64,000 bases of DNA, from assembly GCA_958510875.1 (NCBI GenBank), contig OY294068.1, forward strand, positions 176,979,411 through 177,043,410, read 5' to 3'. The position numbers were made by a program, and so were the translations under genes. The stretch comes from Endomychus coccineus (Eukaryota > Arthropoda > Insecta > Coleoptera > Endomychidae). Position 1 is the stretch's first letter. Each line of letters begins with the position of its first letter. Of this stretch, positions 11,583-24,639 are shown piece by piece. The notes below the pieces were generated by a model that worked only from the letters and a program-made list of their open reading frames with translations, made no database searches and had not been told where the DNA came from.

Positions 11583-12580
11583 TACCGGGATATCAAAAAT
11601 TATCTTGGTCAAGGGTGGCTGTGGAATCTAAAACGTGTGTCTTACTTTACGTTATCAAAACTTGTGTCAAATTAATTAATTTGAAGTTTCTAAAAGTGAG
11701 AAATTTCGCAATTTTATACGAATGTTATAACACTCAGAAGTCTCTAGCGCTTTAGACTCCGGGATTTTCATGTGGCCTATCGAAATTAGAAGGTTCGAAT
11801 TGTATAAAAACACAATTGCATGAACGCCAGACGTCGTATGTAATTAGCTACGGACGTAATCATTTTGACATATGCCTCGAGGAGCTCGCTACGCGTCAGT
11901 TAGAGTTTATACTTGTTACCTCGATCTTGTTAATTCGGGGCCGTTTTATGCCCCGTGCGGCCGTCGCCAGTTGTAATAAAGTGTTTTCGGCTATAGGCCG
12001 CTAGCTTTTAACCGCTTTTGGGTATATTTCAGTAGCTAGAAAATTCCATTTGGTACGTCGCACGTTAGACGCGCGTAGCTGAGACCTGAGAGTACCTGTT
12101 TATTTTAATTAAATTTTCCTATTTAATCGACATTTTGGGGCCCGAGACTATGCTATTTAGTTGGCCCCGTTCATGAACTAACGACATGGAGCGAAAACCG
12201 CATGCGAAAAGTCCTCGTAAAGACGTTCTATGTTCCGAAGATTTGCACTTTTCTAACTCGCGAGCTACGCGCTCCTCACGTGAACGTCATTCGATTTATC
12301 GAAAATTAACCAATTTAAAACAGTTTTCGACTCCGTTTGTGGCTATTGCGACCTTGTAAAAAATGTACAAAGTTTCGTTTTACATTCCACAAAATCCCTT
12401 GACTAAGGTAATTTTTAATTTGTAGTTCATTATTGTTTTACAACTGAAATAAATAGGTATGAAATTTGTAGGTTATTGATGATGTCAGTGTGACAGTGAC
12501 ATAATTATTTCAAACGTAAAGTAAGACACACGTTTTAGATTCCACAACCACCCTCCAAGATAATTTTTGATGTCCCGGTA
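11583..12580. mobile_element. 1-kb non-autonomous TIR element, copy 1
   Basis: The left end reads TACCGGGATATCAAAAATTA and the right end is its near reverse complement (…GATGTCCCGGTA). Inverted similarity runs about 65-100 bp, through GGTGGNTGTGGAATC and AAACGTGTGTCTTACTTTAC. The outermost TA on each side may be a TA target duplication. The interior is GC-richer than its surroundings and has no transposase. The same element is at 45142-46116 and, internally deleted, at 56603-56887. Confidence 0.8.
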
Positions 12581-13733
12581 GATATCTTTATCTCAGTCAA
12601 AGTACATGTCACAGAAATCATAATCTTCTGATAAAAATCTGAAATGAATATTAATTATTATTAAAAATTTCCGAAATAAATATTGATTATTTTCAATGGG
12701 AAGGTGAGCTCACAAAAATATATAGATCCTCTTGTTTGTATTTTTTAAAAGTTATTCGTGGTTAAAGTCCAGTTATATATTCTTCTGGTGTTTTGTCCAA
12801 AATAGAAAAAAAAATAAATTATTGATAGTATGTTAATGTCTCGTTAAGTTTTGCAAGTGTAAGTCTGATTTCTTTTAAGAATTCTCGATGAAAGATGTTC
12901 AAAATTTATTTTTCAAAATTTCTCTGCTTGAAGATGTCGATTTACAAATCATCGAAATGTAAAATTCAATTTTTTTCCAAATTTTTGTGATTAACAATGA
13001 TATACAAGTTTCGATGGATTATTTATTGGTATTATCCTAGATATAATGCGAGCACTCAATAAAACTAATCCAAATTTGAAAAATCTGATTTGTACAGTTC
13101 GGCACAGAAAAGAAAAGCATCTGTGGAATGTCAGAAGTCTATTCTGCTCCGATTATAACAGTTCCTACACTTATACCCCTCCGGTCGACTTTACTTAGCA
13201 GCAGTTACTGGGACAAGTGTTTTTGTCTGAAATTTTGCCCCTACCAACATATTACAATTATATGAAACTCCATGCATTAAAAAAGAAAGGATTCATGGAT
13301 TTTATGAACACTACAAAGATATTTAATAACTTGATGTTGCATTGTTACTGCTGTTTTGGCGAAATATATTTATATATTTTTACTCTGCCTGCGTCAGAAA
13401 CTAACATACCTTCTTTCTCAGCTAATGTTATTTACCGGCATACATTCAGATATCCGTTTTCTGCTTAGGTGTTAATATTCTGTTCCCTAACAATGTGTGA
13501 ATCTTACTGGATTTACTTTCTGTCCAAAAGCAACTGTTTATGATACTTATTCCTATATTAAGTATATTTATACGTTCTAATTTATTATTGCTAAATCTGA
13601 TTATATTATATATTTTTTTGATATTATCATAAGTATTATAAATGTTTTTAAAATAAAGAAATTGTTTTTTACCTCACTGTTTATTTCATTATGAATTTAA
13701 GATACCGGAAATATGTGTACCATAATAAAGAAA
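12581..13733. other. Intergenic, nothing recognised
   Basis: AT-rich sequence without a supportable gene or repeat. Short open frames here lack any recognisable motif. Confidence 0.5.
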
Positions 13734-16700
13734 TTTGAATTCTGTATTAGGATAGCATAAGAGCGAGGAGGTATATTCCCTCGAGCACGTGGTGCTCCTG
13801 ATAATTTGCAAAATTCCAATTTTGTATTAGGATAGCATAAGAGCGAGGAGGCATATTTCCCTCGAGCACGTGGTGCTCCTGATAATTTGCAAAATTTCAA
13901 TTTTGTATTAGGATAGCATAAGAGCGAGGAGGTATATTTCCCTCGAGCACGTGGTGCTCCTGATAATTTGCGAAATTTCAATTTTGTATTAGGATAGCAT
14001 AAGAGCGAGGAGGTATATTTCCCTCGAGCACGTGGTGCTCCTGATAATTTGCAAAATTTAAATTTTGTACTATGGTAGCATAAGAGCGAGGAGGTATATT
14101 TCCCTCGAGCACATGGTGCTCCTGATAATTTGCAAAATTTCAATTTTGTATTAGGATAGCATAAGAGCGAGGAGGTATATTTCCCTCGAGCACGTGGTGC
14201 TCCTGATAATTTGCAAAATTTCAATTTTGTATTAGGATAGCATAAGAGCGAGGAGGTATATTCCCTCGAGCACGTGGTGCTCCTGATAATTTGCAAAATT
14301 TCAATTTTGTATTAGGATAGCATAAGAGCGAGGAGGTATATTTCCCTCGAGCACGTGGTGCTCCTGATAATTTGCGAAATTTCAATTTTGTATTAGGATA
14401 GCATAAGAGCGAGGAGGTATATTTCCCTCGAGCACGTGGTGCTCCTGATAATTTGCAAAATTTAAATTTTGTATTAGGATAGCATAAGAGCGAGGAGGTA
14501 TATTCCCCCTGGTGACGTGGTGCTCCTGATAATTTGCAAAATTTCAATTTTGTATTAGGATAGCATAAGAGCGAGGAGGTATATTTCTCTCGAGCACGTG
14601 GTGCTCCTGATAATTTGGGAAATTTCAATTTTGTATTAGGATAGCATAAGAGCGAGGAGGTATATTTCCCTCGAGCACGTGGTGCTCCTGATAATTTGCA
14701 AAATTTCAATTTTGTATTAGGATAGCATAAGAGCGAGGAGGTATATTTCCTTCGAGCACGTGGTGCTCCTGATAATTTGCAAAATTTCAATTTTGTATTA
14801 GGATAGCATAAGAGCGAGGAGGTATATTTCCCTCGAGCACATGGTGCTCCTGATAATTTGCGAAATTTCAATTTTGTATTAGGATAGCATAAGAGCGAGG
14901 AGGTATATTTCCCTCGAGCACGTGGTGCTCCTGATAATTTGCAAAATTTAAATTTTGTATTATGGTAGCATAAGAGCGAGGAGGTATATTTCCCTCGAGC
15001 ACGTGGTGCTCCTGATAATTTGCAAAATTTCAATTTTGTATTAGGATAGCATAAGAGCGAGGAGGTATATTCCCTCGAGCACGTGGTGCTCCTGATAATT
15101 TGCAAAATTTCAATTTTGTATTAGGATAGCATAAGAGCGAGGAGGTATATTCCCTCGAGCACGTGGTGCTCCTGATAATTTGCAAAATTTCAATTTTGTA
15201 TTAGGATAGCATAAGAGCGAGGAGGTATATTTCCCTCGAGCACGTGGTGCTCCTGATAATTTGCGAAATTTCAATTTTGTATTAGGATAGCATAAGAGCG
15301 AGGAGGTATATTTCCCTCGAGCACGTGGTGCTCCTGATAATTTGCAAAATTTCAATTTTGTATTAGGATAGCATAAGAGCGAGGAGGTATATTTCCTTCG
15401 AGCACGTGGTGCTCCTGATAATTTGCAAAATTTCAATTTTGTATTAGGATAGCATAAGAGCGAGGAGGTATATTTCCTTCGAGCACGTGGTGCTCCTGAT
15501 AATTTGCAAAATTTCAATTTTGTATTAGGATAGCATAAGAGCGAGGAGGTATATTTCCTTCGAGCACGTGGTGCTCCTGATAATTTGCAAAATTTCAATT
15601 TTGTATTAGGATAGCATAAGAGCGAGGAGGTATATTTCCTTCGAGCACGTGGTGCTCCTGATAATTTGCAAAATTTCAATTTTGTATTAGGATAGCATAA
15701 GAGCGAGGAGGTATATTTCCTTCGAGCACGTGGTGCTCCTGATAATTTGCAAAATTTCAATTTTGTATTAGGATAGCATAAGAGCGAGGAGGTATATTTC
15801 CTTCGAGCACGTGGTGCTCCTGATAATTTGCAAAATTTCAATTTTGTATTAGGATAGCATAAGAGCGAGGAGGTATATTTCCTTCGAGCACGTGGTGCTC
15901 CTGATAATTTGCAACATTTCAGTTTTGTATTAGGATAGCATAAGAGCGAGGAGGTATATTTCCCTCGAGCACGTGGTGCTCCTGATAATTTGCAAAATTT
16001 CAATTTTGTATTAGGATAGCATAAGAGCGAGGAGGTATATTTCCTTCGAGCACGTGGTGCTCCTGATAATTTGCAAAATTTCAATTTTGTATTAGGATAG
16101 CATAAGAGCGAGGAGGTATATTTCCTTCGAGCACGTGGTGCTCCTGATAATTTGCAAAATTTCAATTTTGTATTAGGATAGCATAAGAGCGAGGAGGTAT
16201 ATTTCCTTCGAGCACGTGGTGCTCCTGATAATTTGCAAAATTTCAGTTTTGTATTAGGATAGCATAAGAGCGAGGAGGTATATTTCCCTCGAGCACGTGG
16301 TGCTCCTGATAATTTGCAAAATTTCAATTTTGTATTAGGATAGCATAAGAGCGAGGAGGTATATTTCCCTCGAGCACGTGGTGCTCCTGATAATTTGCAA
16401 AATTTCAATTTTGTATTAGGATAGCATAAGAGCGAGGAGGTATATTTCCCTCGAGCACGTGGTGCTCTTGATAATTTGCAAAATTTCAATTTTGTATTAG
16501 GATAGCATAAGAGCGAGGAGGTATATTTCCCTCGAGCACGTGGTGCTCATGATAATTTGCAAAATTTCAATTTTGTATTAGGCTACCATAAGAGCGAGGA
16601 GGTATATTTCCCTCGAGCACGTGGTGCTCCTGATAATTTGCAAAATTTCAATTTTGTATTAGGCTACCATAAGAGCGAGGAGGTATATTTCCCTCGAGCA

Positions 16701-19357
16701 CGTGGTGCTCCTGATAATTTTCAAAATTCTAATTTTGTATTAGGATAGCATAAGAGCGAGGAGGTATATTTCCCTCGAGCACGTGGTGCTCCTGATAATT
16801 TGCAAAATTTCAATTTTGTATTAGGATAGCATAAGAGCGAGGAGGTATATTTCCCTCGAGCACGTGGTGCTCCTGATGATTTGCAAAATTCCAATTTTGA
16901 ATTAGGATAGCATAAGAGCGAGGAGGTATATTTCCCTCGAGCACGTGGTGCTCCTGATAATTTGCAAAATTTCAATTTTGTATTAGGATAGCATAAGAGC
17001 GAGGAGGTATATTTCCCTCGAGCACGTGGTGCTCCTGATAATTTGCAAAATTTCAATTTTGTATCAGGATAGCATAAGAGCGAGGAGGTATATTTCCCTC
17101 GAGCACGTGGTGCTCCTGATAATTTGCAAAATTTCAGTTTTGTATTAGGATAGCATAAGAGCGAGGAGGTATATTTCCCTCGAGCACGTGGTGCTCCTGA
17201 TGATTTGCAAAATTTCAATTTTGTATTAGGATAGCATAAGAGCGAGGAGGTATATTTCCCTCGAGCACGTGGTGCTCCTGATGATTTGCAAAATTCCAAT
17301 TTTGAATTAGGATAGCATAAGAGCGAGGAGGTATATTTCCCTCGAGCACGTGGTGCTCCTGATAATTTGCAAAATTTCAATTTTGTATTAGGATAGCATA
17401 AGAGCGAGGAGGTATATTTCCTTCGAGCACGTGGTGCTCCTGATAATTTGCAAAATTTCAATTTTGTATTAGGATAGCATAAGAGCGAGGAGGTATATTT
17501 CCTTCGAGCACGTGGTGCTCCTGATAATTTGCAAAATTTCAATTTTGTATTAGGATAGCATAAGAGCGAGGAGGTATATTTCCTTCGAGCACGTGGTGCT
17601 CCTGATAATTTGCAACATTTCAGTTTTGTATTAGGATAGCATAAGAGCGAGGAGGTATATTTCCCTCGAGCACGTGGTGCTCCTGATAATTTGCAAAATT
17701 TCAATTTTGTATTAGGATAGCATAAGAGCGAGGAGGTATATTTCCTTCGAGCACGTGGTGCTCCTGATAATTTGCAAAATTTCAATTTTGTATTAGGATA
17801 GCATAAGAGCGAGGAGGTATATTTCCTTCGAGCACGTGGTGCTCCTGATAATTTGCAAAATTTCAATTTTGTATTAGGATAGCATAAGAGCGAGGAGGTA
17901 TATTTCCTTCGAGCACGTGGTGCTCCTGATAATTTGCAAAATTTCAGTTTTGTATTAGGATAGCATAAGAGCGAGGAGGTATATTTCCCTCGAGCACGTG
18001 GTGCTCCTGATAATTTGCAAAATTTCAATTTTGTATTAGGATAGCATAAGAGCGAGGAGGTATATTTCCCTCGAGCACGTGGTGCTCCTGATAATTTGCA
18101 AAATTTCAATTTTGTATTAGGATAGCATAAGAGCGAGGAGGTATATTTCCCTCGAGCACGTGGTGCTCTTGATAATTTGCAAAATTTCAATTTTGTATTA
18201 GGATAGCATAAGAGCGAGGAGGTATATTTCCCTCGAGCACGTGGTGCTCATGATAATTTGCAAAATTTCAATTTTGTATTAGGCTACCATAAGAGCGAGG
18301 AGGTATATTTCCCTCGAGCACGTGGTGCTCCTGATAATTTGCAAAATTTCAATTTTGTATTAGGCTACCATAAGAGCGAGGAGGTATATTTCCCTCGAGC
18401 ACGTGGTGCTCCTGATAATTTTCAAAATTCTAATTTTGTATTAGGATAGCATAAGAGCGAGGAGGTATATTTCCCTCGAGCACGTGGTGCTCCTGATAAT
18501 TTGCAAAATTTCAATTTTGTATTAGGATAGCATAAGAGCGAGGAGGTATATTTCCCTCGAGCACGTGGTGCTCCTGATGATTTGCAAAATTCCAATTTTG
18601 AATTAGGATAGCATAAGAGCGAGGAGGTATATTTCCCTCGAGCACGTGGTGCTCCTGATAATTTGCAAAATTTCAATTTTGTATTAGGATAGCATAAGAG
18701 CGAGGAGGTATATTTCCCTCGAGCACGTGGTGCTCCTGATAATTTGCAAAATTTCAATTTTGTATCAGGATAGCATAAGAGCGAGGAGGTATATTTCCCT
18801 CGAGCACGTGGTGCTCCTGATAATTTGCAAAATTTCAGTTTTGTATTAGGATAGCATAAGAGCGAGGAGGTATATTTCCCTCGAGCACGTGGTGCTCCTG
18901 ATGATTTGCAAAATTTCAATTTTGTATTAGGATAGCATAAGAGCGAGGAGGTATATTTCCCTCGAGCACGTGGTGCTCCTGATGATTTGCAAAATTTCAA
19001 TTTTGTATTAGGATAGCATAAGAGCGAGGAGGTATATTTCCCTCGAGCACGTGGTGCTCCTGATAATTTGCAAAATTTCAATTTTGTATTAGGATAGCAT
19101 AAGAGCGAGGAGGTATATTTCCCTCGAGCACGTGGTGCTCCTGATGATTTGCAAAATTCCAATTTTGAATTAGGATAGCATAAGAGCGAGGAGGTATATT
19201 TCCCTCGAGCACGTGGTGCTCCTGATAATTTGCAAAATTTCAATTTTGTATTAGGATAGCATAAGAGCGAGGAGGTATATTTCCCTCGAGCACGTGTTGC
19301 TCCTGATAATTTGCAAAATTTCGATTTTGTATTAGGATAGCATAAGAGCGACGAATA
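13734..19357. repeat. 81-bp tandem satellite, about 69 copies
   Basis: The unit is 81 bp, for example TTTGCAAAATTTCAATTTTG followed by TATTAGGATAGCATAAGAGC, GAGGAGGTATATTTCCCTCG and AGCACGTGGTGCTCCTGATAA. Each unit has the imperfect palindrome GAGCAC-GTG-GTGCTC with an internal CACGTG. Since 81 equals 27 codons and one - strand frame has no stop, open frames of 199-489 codons appear (for example 15110-16489, 16721-18190, 18422-19243). They break wherever a unit lacks one T in TATATTTCCC. Variants include CCC/CCT, AATTTC/AATTCC, GATAAT/GATGAT and CTACC for ATAGC. Copies drift by both silent and replacement changes, so I call it a satellite and not a gene. The last unit decays at about 19340-19357. 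Confidence 0.95.
15645..18991. repeat. Higher-order duplication within the satellite (1701-bp period)
   Basis: The block 15645-17290 reappears at 17346-18991 with an offset of exactly 1701 bp (21 x 81). Diagnostic variants match at that offset: GCTCTTGAT (16464/18165), GCTCATGAT, the two CTACC units, the AACATTTCAG unit (15912/17613), GTATCAGG (17064/18765) and GATGATTTG units. Matching stops where one copy has CCTTCG and the other CCCTCG on the left, and where TTCC/TTTC differ on the right. This indicates a recent unequal exchange or segmental duplication. Confidence 0.85.
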
Positions 19358-22021
19358 TATTTCAAATGCGGTCCTGAGTACAGATTCACAATTTTCATTA
19401 TGCCAGAGTTAGCATTATATGGTAGGGATGAGTCAAAAAGAAAAACAAATTCCTTCGGAAATTTATTTAAATAACAAAGAGCAATTAGGAATTTATATTA
19501 ACTTCTGTATCATTGCAATGTTTCCCGTTAACTAAAATGTGAAAGGTATGAATGCACATGACGTAAAGTAAATAAATTAGTGTATCGATAAATACAATTC
19601 TAGTGATTATTAAGTTAAATATTTACAACACAACTAACTAGGCTTCTTACAAATTGTTTTAAAATGCATCACTGTACTAAACTAAACGGTTTACGACCTC
19701 AGCTGTGTAGGTATGAATAATAAGATTGAAACAATTTGTGAGAAACCCAATCAATTCCATGTACAAACTGCTATAATATTTGAACACATTTACCACTGCA
19801 ATAAAGTGGATTGGTTTAGTGGCCCTGGTCAAAATGAAAGCATGATTTAATATCTTATAATCTATATTCACCCAAATACGTATTGTGTGATTCGAAAAAC
19901 TAACAGATAGTAGATTCATTTTGTTCCAAAATTGAGAAAAACGTCTAGATTTCAATTTTCTCCGCATACCTTCAGTTTCAGTATCATGTTGTACTTAAAA
20001 TGTCTTAGTAGCTATCAAGAAAAAATTTGCTGTTTCAACTTGAAGTAAAATTATTTTCTACATTTCATTCCAATATTAGAGCTAATTAATTACGAAATCC
20101 AGAACTAGAAAATATGGAGTGCATTGTTTGGCTCCTTATACAGTATTAATTTTTCGATAAAGCTGAAAACTATAACCAGGAATGTCAACTAATGGAATTT
20201 TCTACTGTATGGGACTATTTTTTTTGCTGGTTAATTTGAAACAATAATGAAAATGCGGCAATTGCAGGAAATATTGAACAATTTTTGTTTTACCCAGGAA
20301 GTAGCAGCAATGTATTGCATTCTTTTATGAACATCAATAAAAACGATTCAACGGATTCAAATAGTGAATTTAAACTAGTGACATTCAAACACATAAACTT
20401 ACTGACGACACTTTTTCATTAGAATGCACTGAAATGTGAAAAACCATCCATTTTTTACTGCACTTTTAATATAAACTTGTCCCCAAAATGTTTTCTTTCA
20501 AGAATTCTCATTTCCTACTATGTACTTAACCTTTCACCGAGTTTCGACTTTTAACGCTACCCAAACGAAGCTAGATAGAGAACAAACTACTCAGAACTTC
20601 AATTTCCTACTCTGCGAGTAAAAAAAGGATTCCCGACGCGCCGATTGTGCTTGGAAAAAATTGAAAAACATACTTCTTGGCTAGTATAATACTATTTTTT
20701 CTTCTGGGGAATTGAAGACTACAATAGAAGGTTCTAAATTATCCGACTTAGGAGCGCTTCTAAAAAAAACCAAGAAACATCTTCATTCAAACCATCAACA
20801 ATTCGTTACATTCAATAAATGACGGAATTACTTCCGAACTGAATAAACAAATTTTTAAATCATCTAACAAGATGAGCTTAAATTAAATAAAAACATGTTA
20901 TATAATTTAGTTTACACTAACACCCTCTTTCCACTTCAATTGTAACTTATCTACAGTACTTTTCAACTGCAATGCAGCCATTATCACACAAGTTACCAAT
21001 TTAAGTCGTAAAAGGGTGTTTGTTGAAACTAAATTATATTGAATTACATTCCAAAGTGGTACCTCATATAGTATTAAGAACATGTTAAATAAAAGTTGTC
21101 ACCGATTTGAGAAATCGTCAAATGGAGAATATGAAATTTTATATACGTCTTTCCAGGAAAAAATTAAAGCACTAATAAATTTTCTACAAACCTTTCAACA
21201 TTATGATAAATTGAATTTACTTTCTCGGGTATATTTCGTTATATGAGAGATCTTCGATTTATGAAGAATGCAATAATTAGTAATCTATTAATTTTTACAG
21301 TATCACACAATTCGTGAATCGTGGAATTCCACAAAAATTCGCCTTATATTTGGGTAAATAGAACATTGTGAGGAATAAATATTGGAATGATAGCTGTACA
21401 TTCAGGCAGCTTCTAATCAATAATAGCATAAATCATTAGATAACACACCATCATCGAAATAATACATTTCCTTGTTTCTAATTTAGTAGGTCACATGTAC
21501 TCTCTACATAGAGTGATAAAAGTTGCCAAAATGTTGCTAATTGCCGATTTCAAATGTACGAACGAAACTCACTTGAAGCTCAAGTAGCAAATAGCATCAT
21601 TTAAAATGTACATAATTATTTACTGTGTACACATCGAAGCAATAAATATTTCAGTTATATTATAAATCAGATTGATATAATATAAACAAACAGAATACTT
21701 ATTTACAGTTTTCTTTTCGCCTCGTTATATCCGCATCCATTTTCTCTATCTTCCGTAAATTAAAAACACGGTGTGAGTACATTCAATAAAATCAAATAAA
21801 AAGTTTTGGTATAGTTACAAAAAAAATGAGTGAATACGTTGATACGTGAAAGTTGCTATGGTTTTCAGTAAACTATCTAATCAAAACTTGACCAAAATCC
21901 AATCTTCTGTTCGCTAAAAATGAGAGGCAACTTCCATTTCGTGATTTTCATTGCCTGAAAGAGCACCTGCTCATTAATGATGAAAATATGTGGTTAATGA
22001 TAACAAACTAACTTTCCGATT
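19358..22021. other. Intergenic, AT-rich, nothing recognised
   Basis: No coding sequence, RNA gene or clear repeat is visible in these 2.7 kb. Confidence 0.5.
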
Positions 22022-24148
22022 ATGGTAAATTTTAGAGTGAGCAGGATTAATAAGCCGCTCTCAAACACTTTTATATAAGGTAATATTGAATGCCAACAAA
22101 ATTGCAAACTTGTTAAATTTACAATGAATGAAGAAAAAGGAGATCAGTGAAGAAAATGAACTCAAGGTGTTATAAAATGTTTTATGAAAGGATGGGAAAT
22201 TTTAGAGCGAGAGCAGCATTAATAAGCCACTCTCATACACTTTTATATAAGGTAATCTTGAATGCCAACAAAATTGCTCACTTGTCAAATTTACAATGAA
22301 TAAAGAAAAAATAGATCAGTGAAGAAAATTAACTCAAGGTATTAAAAAATGTTTTATAAAAGGATGGGAAATTTTAGAGTGAGAGCACAGTTAATAAACC
22401 GCTCTTAAACACTTTTATATAAGATAATATTGAATGCCAACAAAATTGCAAACTTGTCAAATTTACAATGAATGAAGAAGAAGGAGATCAGTGAAGAAAA
22501 TGAACTCAAGGTGTTATAAAATGTTTTATGAAAGGATGGGAAATTTTAGAGCGAGAGCAGGATTAATAAGCCATTCTCATACACTTTTATATAAGGTAAT
22601 CTTGAATGCCAACAAAATTGCTCACTTGTCAAATTTACAATGAATGAAGAAAAAATAGATCAGTGAAGAAAATTAACTCAAGGTATTAAAAAATGTTTTA
22701 TAAAAGGATGGGAAATTTTAGAGTGAGAGCACAGTTAATAAACCGCTCTTAAACACTTTTATATAAGATAATATTGAATGCCAACAAAATTGCAAACTTG
22801 TTAAATTTACAATGAATGAAGAAAAAGGAGATCAGTGAAGAAAATGAACTCAAGGTGTTATAAAATGTTTTATGAAAGGATGGGAAATTTTAGAGCGAGA
22901 GCAGGATTAATAAGCCACTCTCATACACTTTTATATAAGGTAATCTTGAATGCCAACAAAATTGCTCACTTGTCAAATTTACAATGAATAAAGAAAAAAT
23001 AGATCAGTGAAGAAAATTAACTCAAGGTATTAAAAAATGTTTTATAAAAGGATGGGAAATTTTAGAGTGAGAGCACAGTTAATAAACCGCTCTTAAACAC
23101 TTTTATATAAGATAATATTGAATGCCAACAAAATTGCAAACTTGTCAAATTTACAATGAATGAAGAAGAAGGAGATCAGTGAAGAAAATGAACTCAAGGT
23201 GTTATAAAATGTTTTATGAAAGGATGGGAAATTTTAGAGCGAGAGCAGGATTAATAAGCCACTCTCATACACTTTTATATAAGGTAATCTTGAATGCCAA
23301 CAAAATTGCCCACTTGTCAAATTTACAATGAATAAAGAAAAAATAGATCAGTGAAGAAAATGAACTCAAGTTGTTATAAAATGTTTTATGAAAGGATGGG
23401 AAATTTTAGAGCGAGAGCAGGAGTAATAAGCCACTCTCAAACATTTTATATAAGGTAATCTTGAATGCCAACAAAATTGCCCACTTTTCAAATTTACAAT
23501 GAATAAAGAAAAAATAGATCAGTGAAGAAAATGAACTCAAGTTGTTATAAAATGTTTTATGAAAGGATGGGAAATTTTAGAGCGAGAGCAGGAGTAATAA
23601 GCCACTCTCAAACATTTTATATAAGGTAATCTTGAATGCCAACAAAATTGCCCACTTGTCAAATTTACAATGAATAAAGAAAAAGTAGAAAAGTAGAACA
23701 GTGAAGAAAATGAACTCAAGATCTTATAAAATGTTTTATAGAAGGATGGGAAATTTTAGAGTGAGCTCAGAGCTAATAAGCCGCTCTCAAACACTTTTAT
23801 ATAAGATAATCTTGAATGCCAACAAAATTGCCCACTTGTCAAATTTACAATGAATAAAGAAAAAGCAGATCAGTGAAGAAAATGAACTCAAGATCTTATA
23901 AAACGTTTTATGAAAGGATGTGAAATTTTAGAGGGAGAGCAGGGTTAATAAGCCGCTCTCGAACACTTATATAAGGTAATCTTGAATGCCAACAAAATTG
24001 CTTACTTGTCAAATTTACAATGAATAAAGAAAAACTAGATCAGTGAAATGAACTCAAGATCTTATAAAATGTTTTAAGAAATGGGAAATTTTAGAGCGAG
24101 CGCATAGTTAATAAGCCGCTCTCAACCACTTTTATATAAGGTCATAAA
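22022..24148. repeat. 172-bp satellite, about 12 copies, alternating dimers
   Basis: The landmark GATGGGAAAT recurs at 22191, 22363, 22535 and 22707, a 172-bp period. Two variants alternate: one with GAGTGAGAGCACAGTTAATA and CGCTCTTAAACAC, the other with GAGCGAGAGCAGGATTAATA and CACTCTCATACAC. The effective repeat is therefore a 344-bp dimer through about 23200. After that the later copies are single-variant and more diverged. No frame is open across units. Confidence 0.92.
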
Positions 24149-24267
24149 AATTCATCTCTGTAACTTAAATTCTTACTTTTTCTTTAGTACGTTGAGGGGC
24201 TTCAATGACTGGATTAAAATAAAACTCCCTCAGAACCAATATTAGTTGAAGAAACTCTTTTGGCAGA

Positions 24268-24425
24268 AAGGAACCCCCCGTCTGACAAGTTCCTTTGATT
24301 AATTTTCTCTCAATTAATTCAATCAAGTTGATTGAAGGAGTTTTTTATTGACACTATTCAGCAGATTTATTATTTTATATAGAAGAAAATTAACCAAAGG
24401 TACTTGTCAGACTGGGGGGTTCCTT
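24268..24425. mobile_element. Short inverted-repeat element (158 bp)
   Basis: The end AAGGAACCCCCCGTCTGACA is matched by its reverse complement ending at 24425, with imperfect pairing running about 45 bp inwards (ACAAGTTCCTTTGATTAATT-like). It has the look of a MITE. I cannot define a target duplication. It lies between the 172-bp array and orphan satellite copies. Confidence 0.6.
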
Positions 24426-24639
24426 CATGCTTATTTTTTTTATGATTTGCAGTATTTAGCATGAAATAGATTTTTAACCAGTCATCATGAAACCAGTAAC
24501 CATTTTGAAAACACATTCCCTATTTAAAGAAAAATTTTGATTTTTGAGAGAATAGCATTTTTACTTTCGGGAATCTTATACTCCCCTCTAAGTAATATGA
24601 AAGACAAAGTCCTTCAATAGTCCTATAATAGTCACAAAG

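Noticed and set aside
16557..16748. Short + strand open frames across two satellite units (also at 18258-18449).
   Set aside because: They exist only because two units carry CTACC instead of ATAGC, removing the usual stop; both are copies of one duplicated block.
13697..19243. Long - strand open frames of 27-residue repeats (up to 489 codons), which could be called repeat-protein genes.
   Set aside because: The open frame follows from a unit length divisible by three with no stop in one frame. Units differ by replacement changes such as R/G and C/R as freely as silent ones, and single-base deletions break the frames. There is no start context or splice signal.
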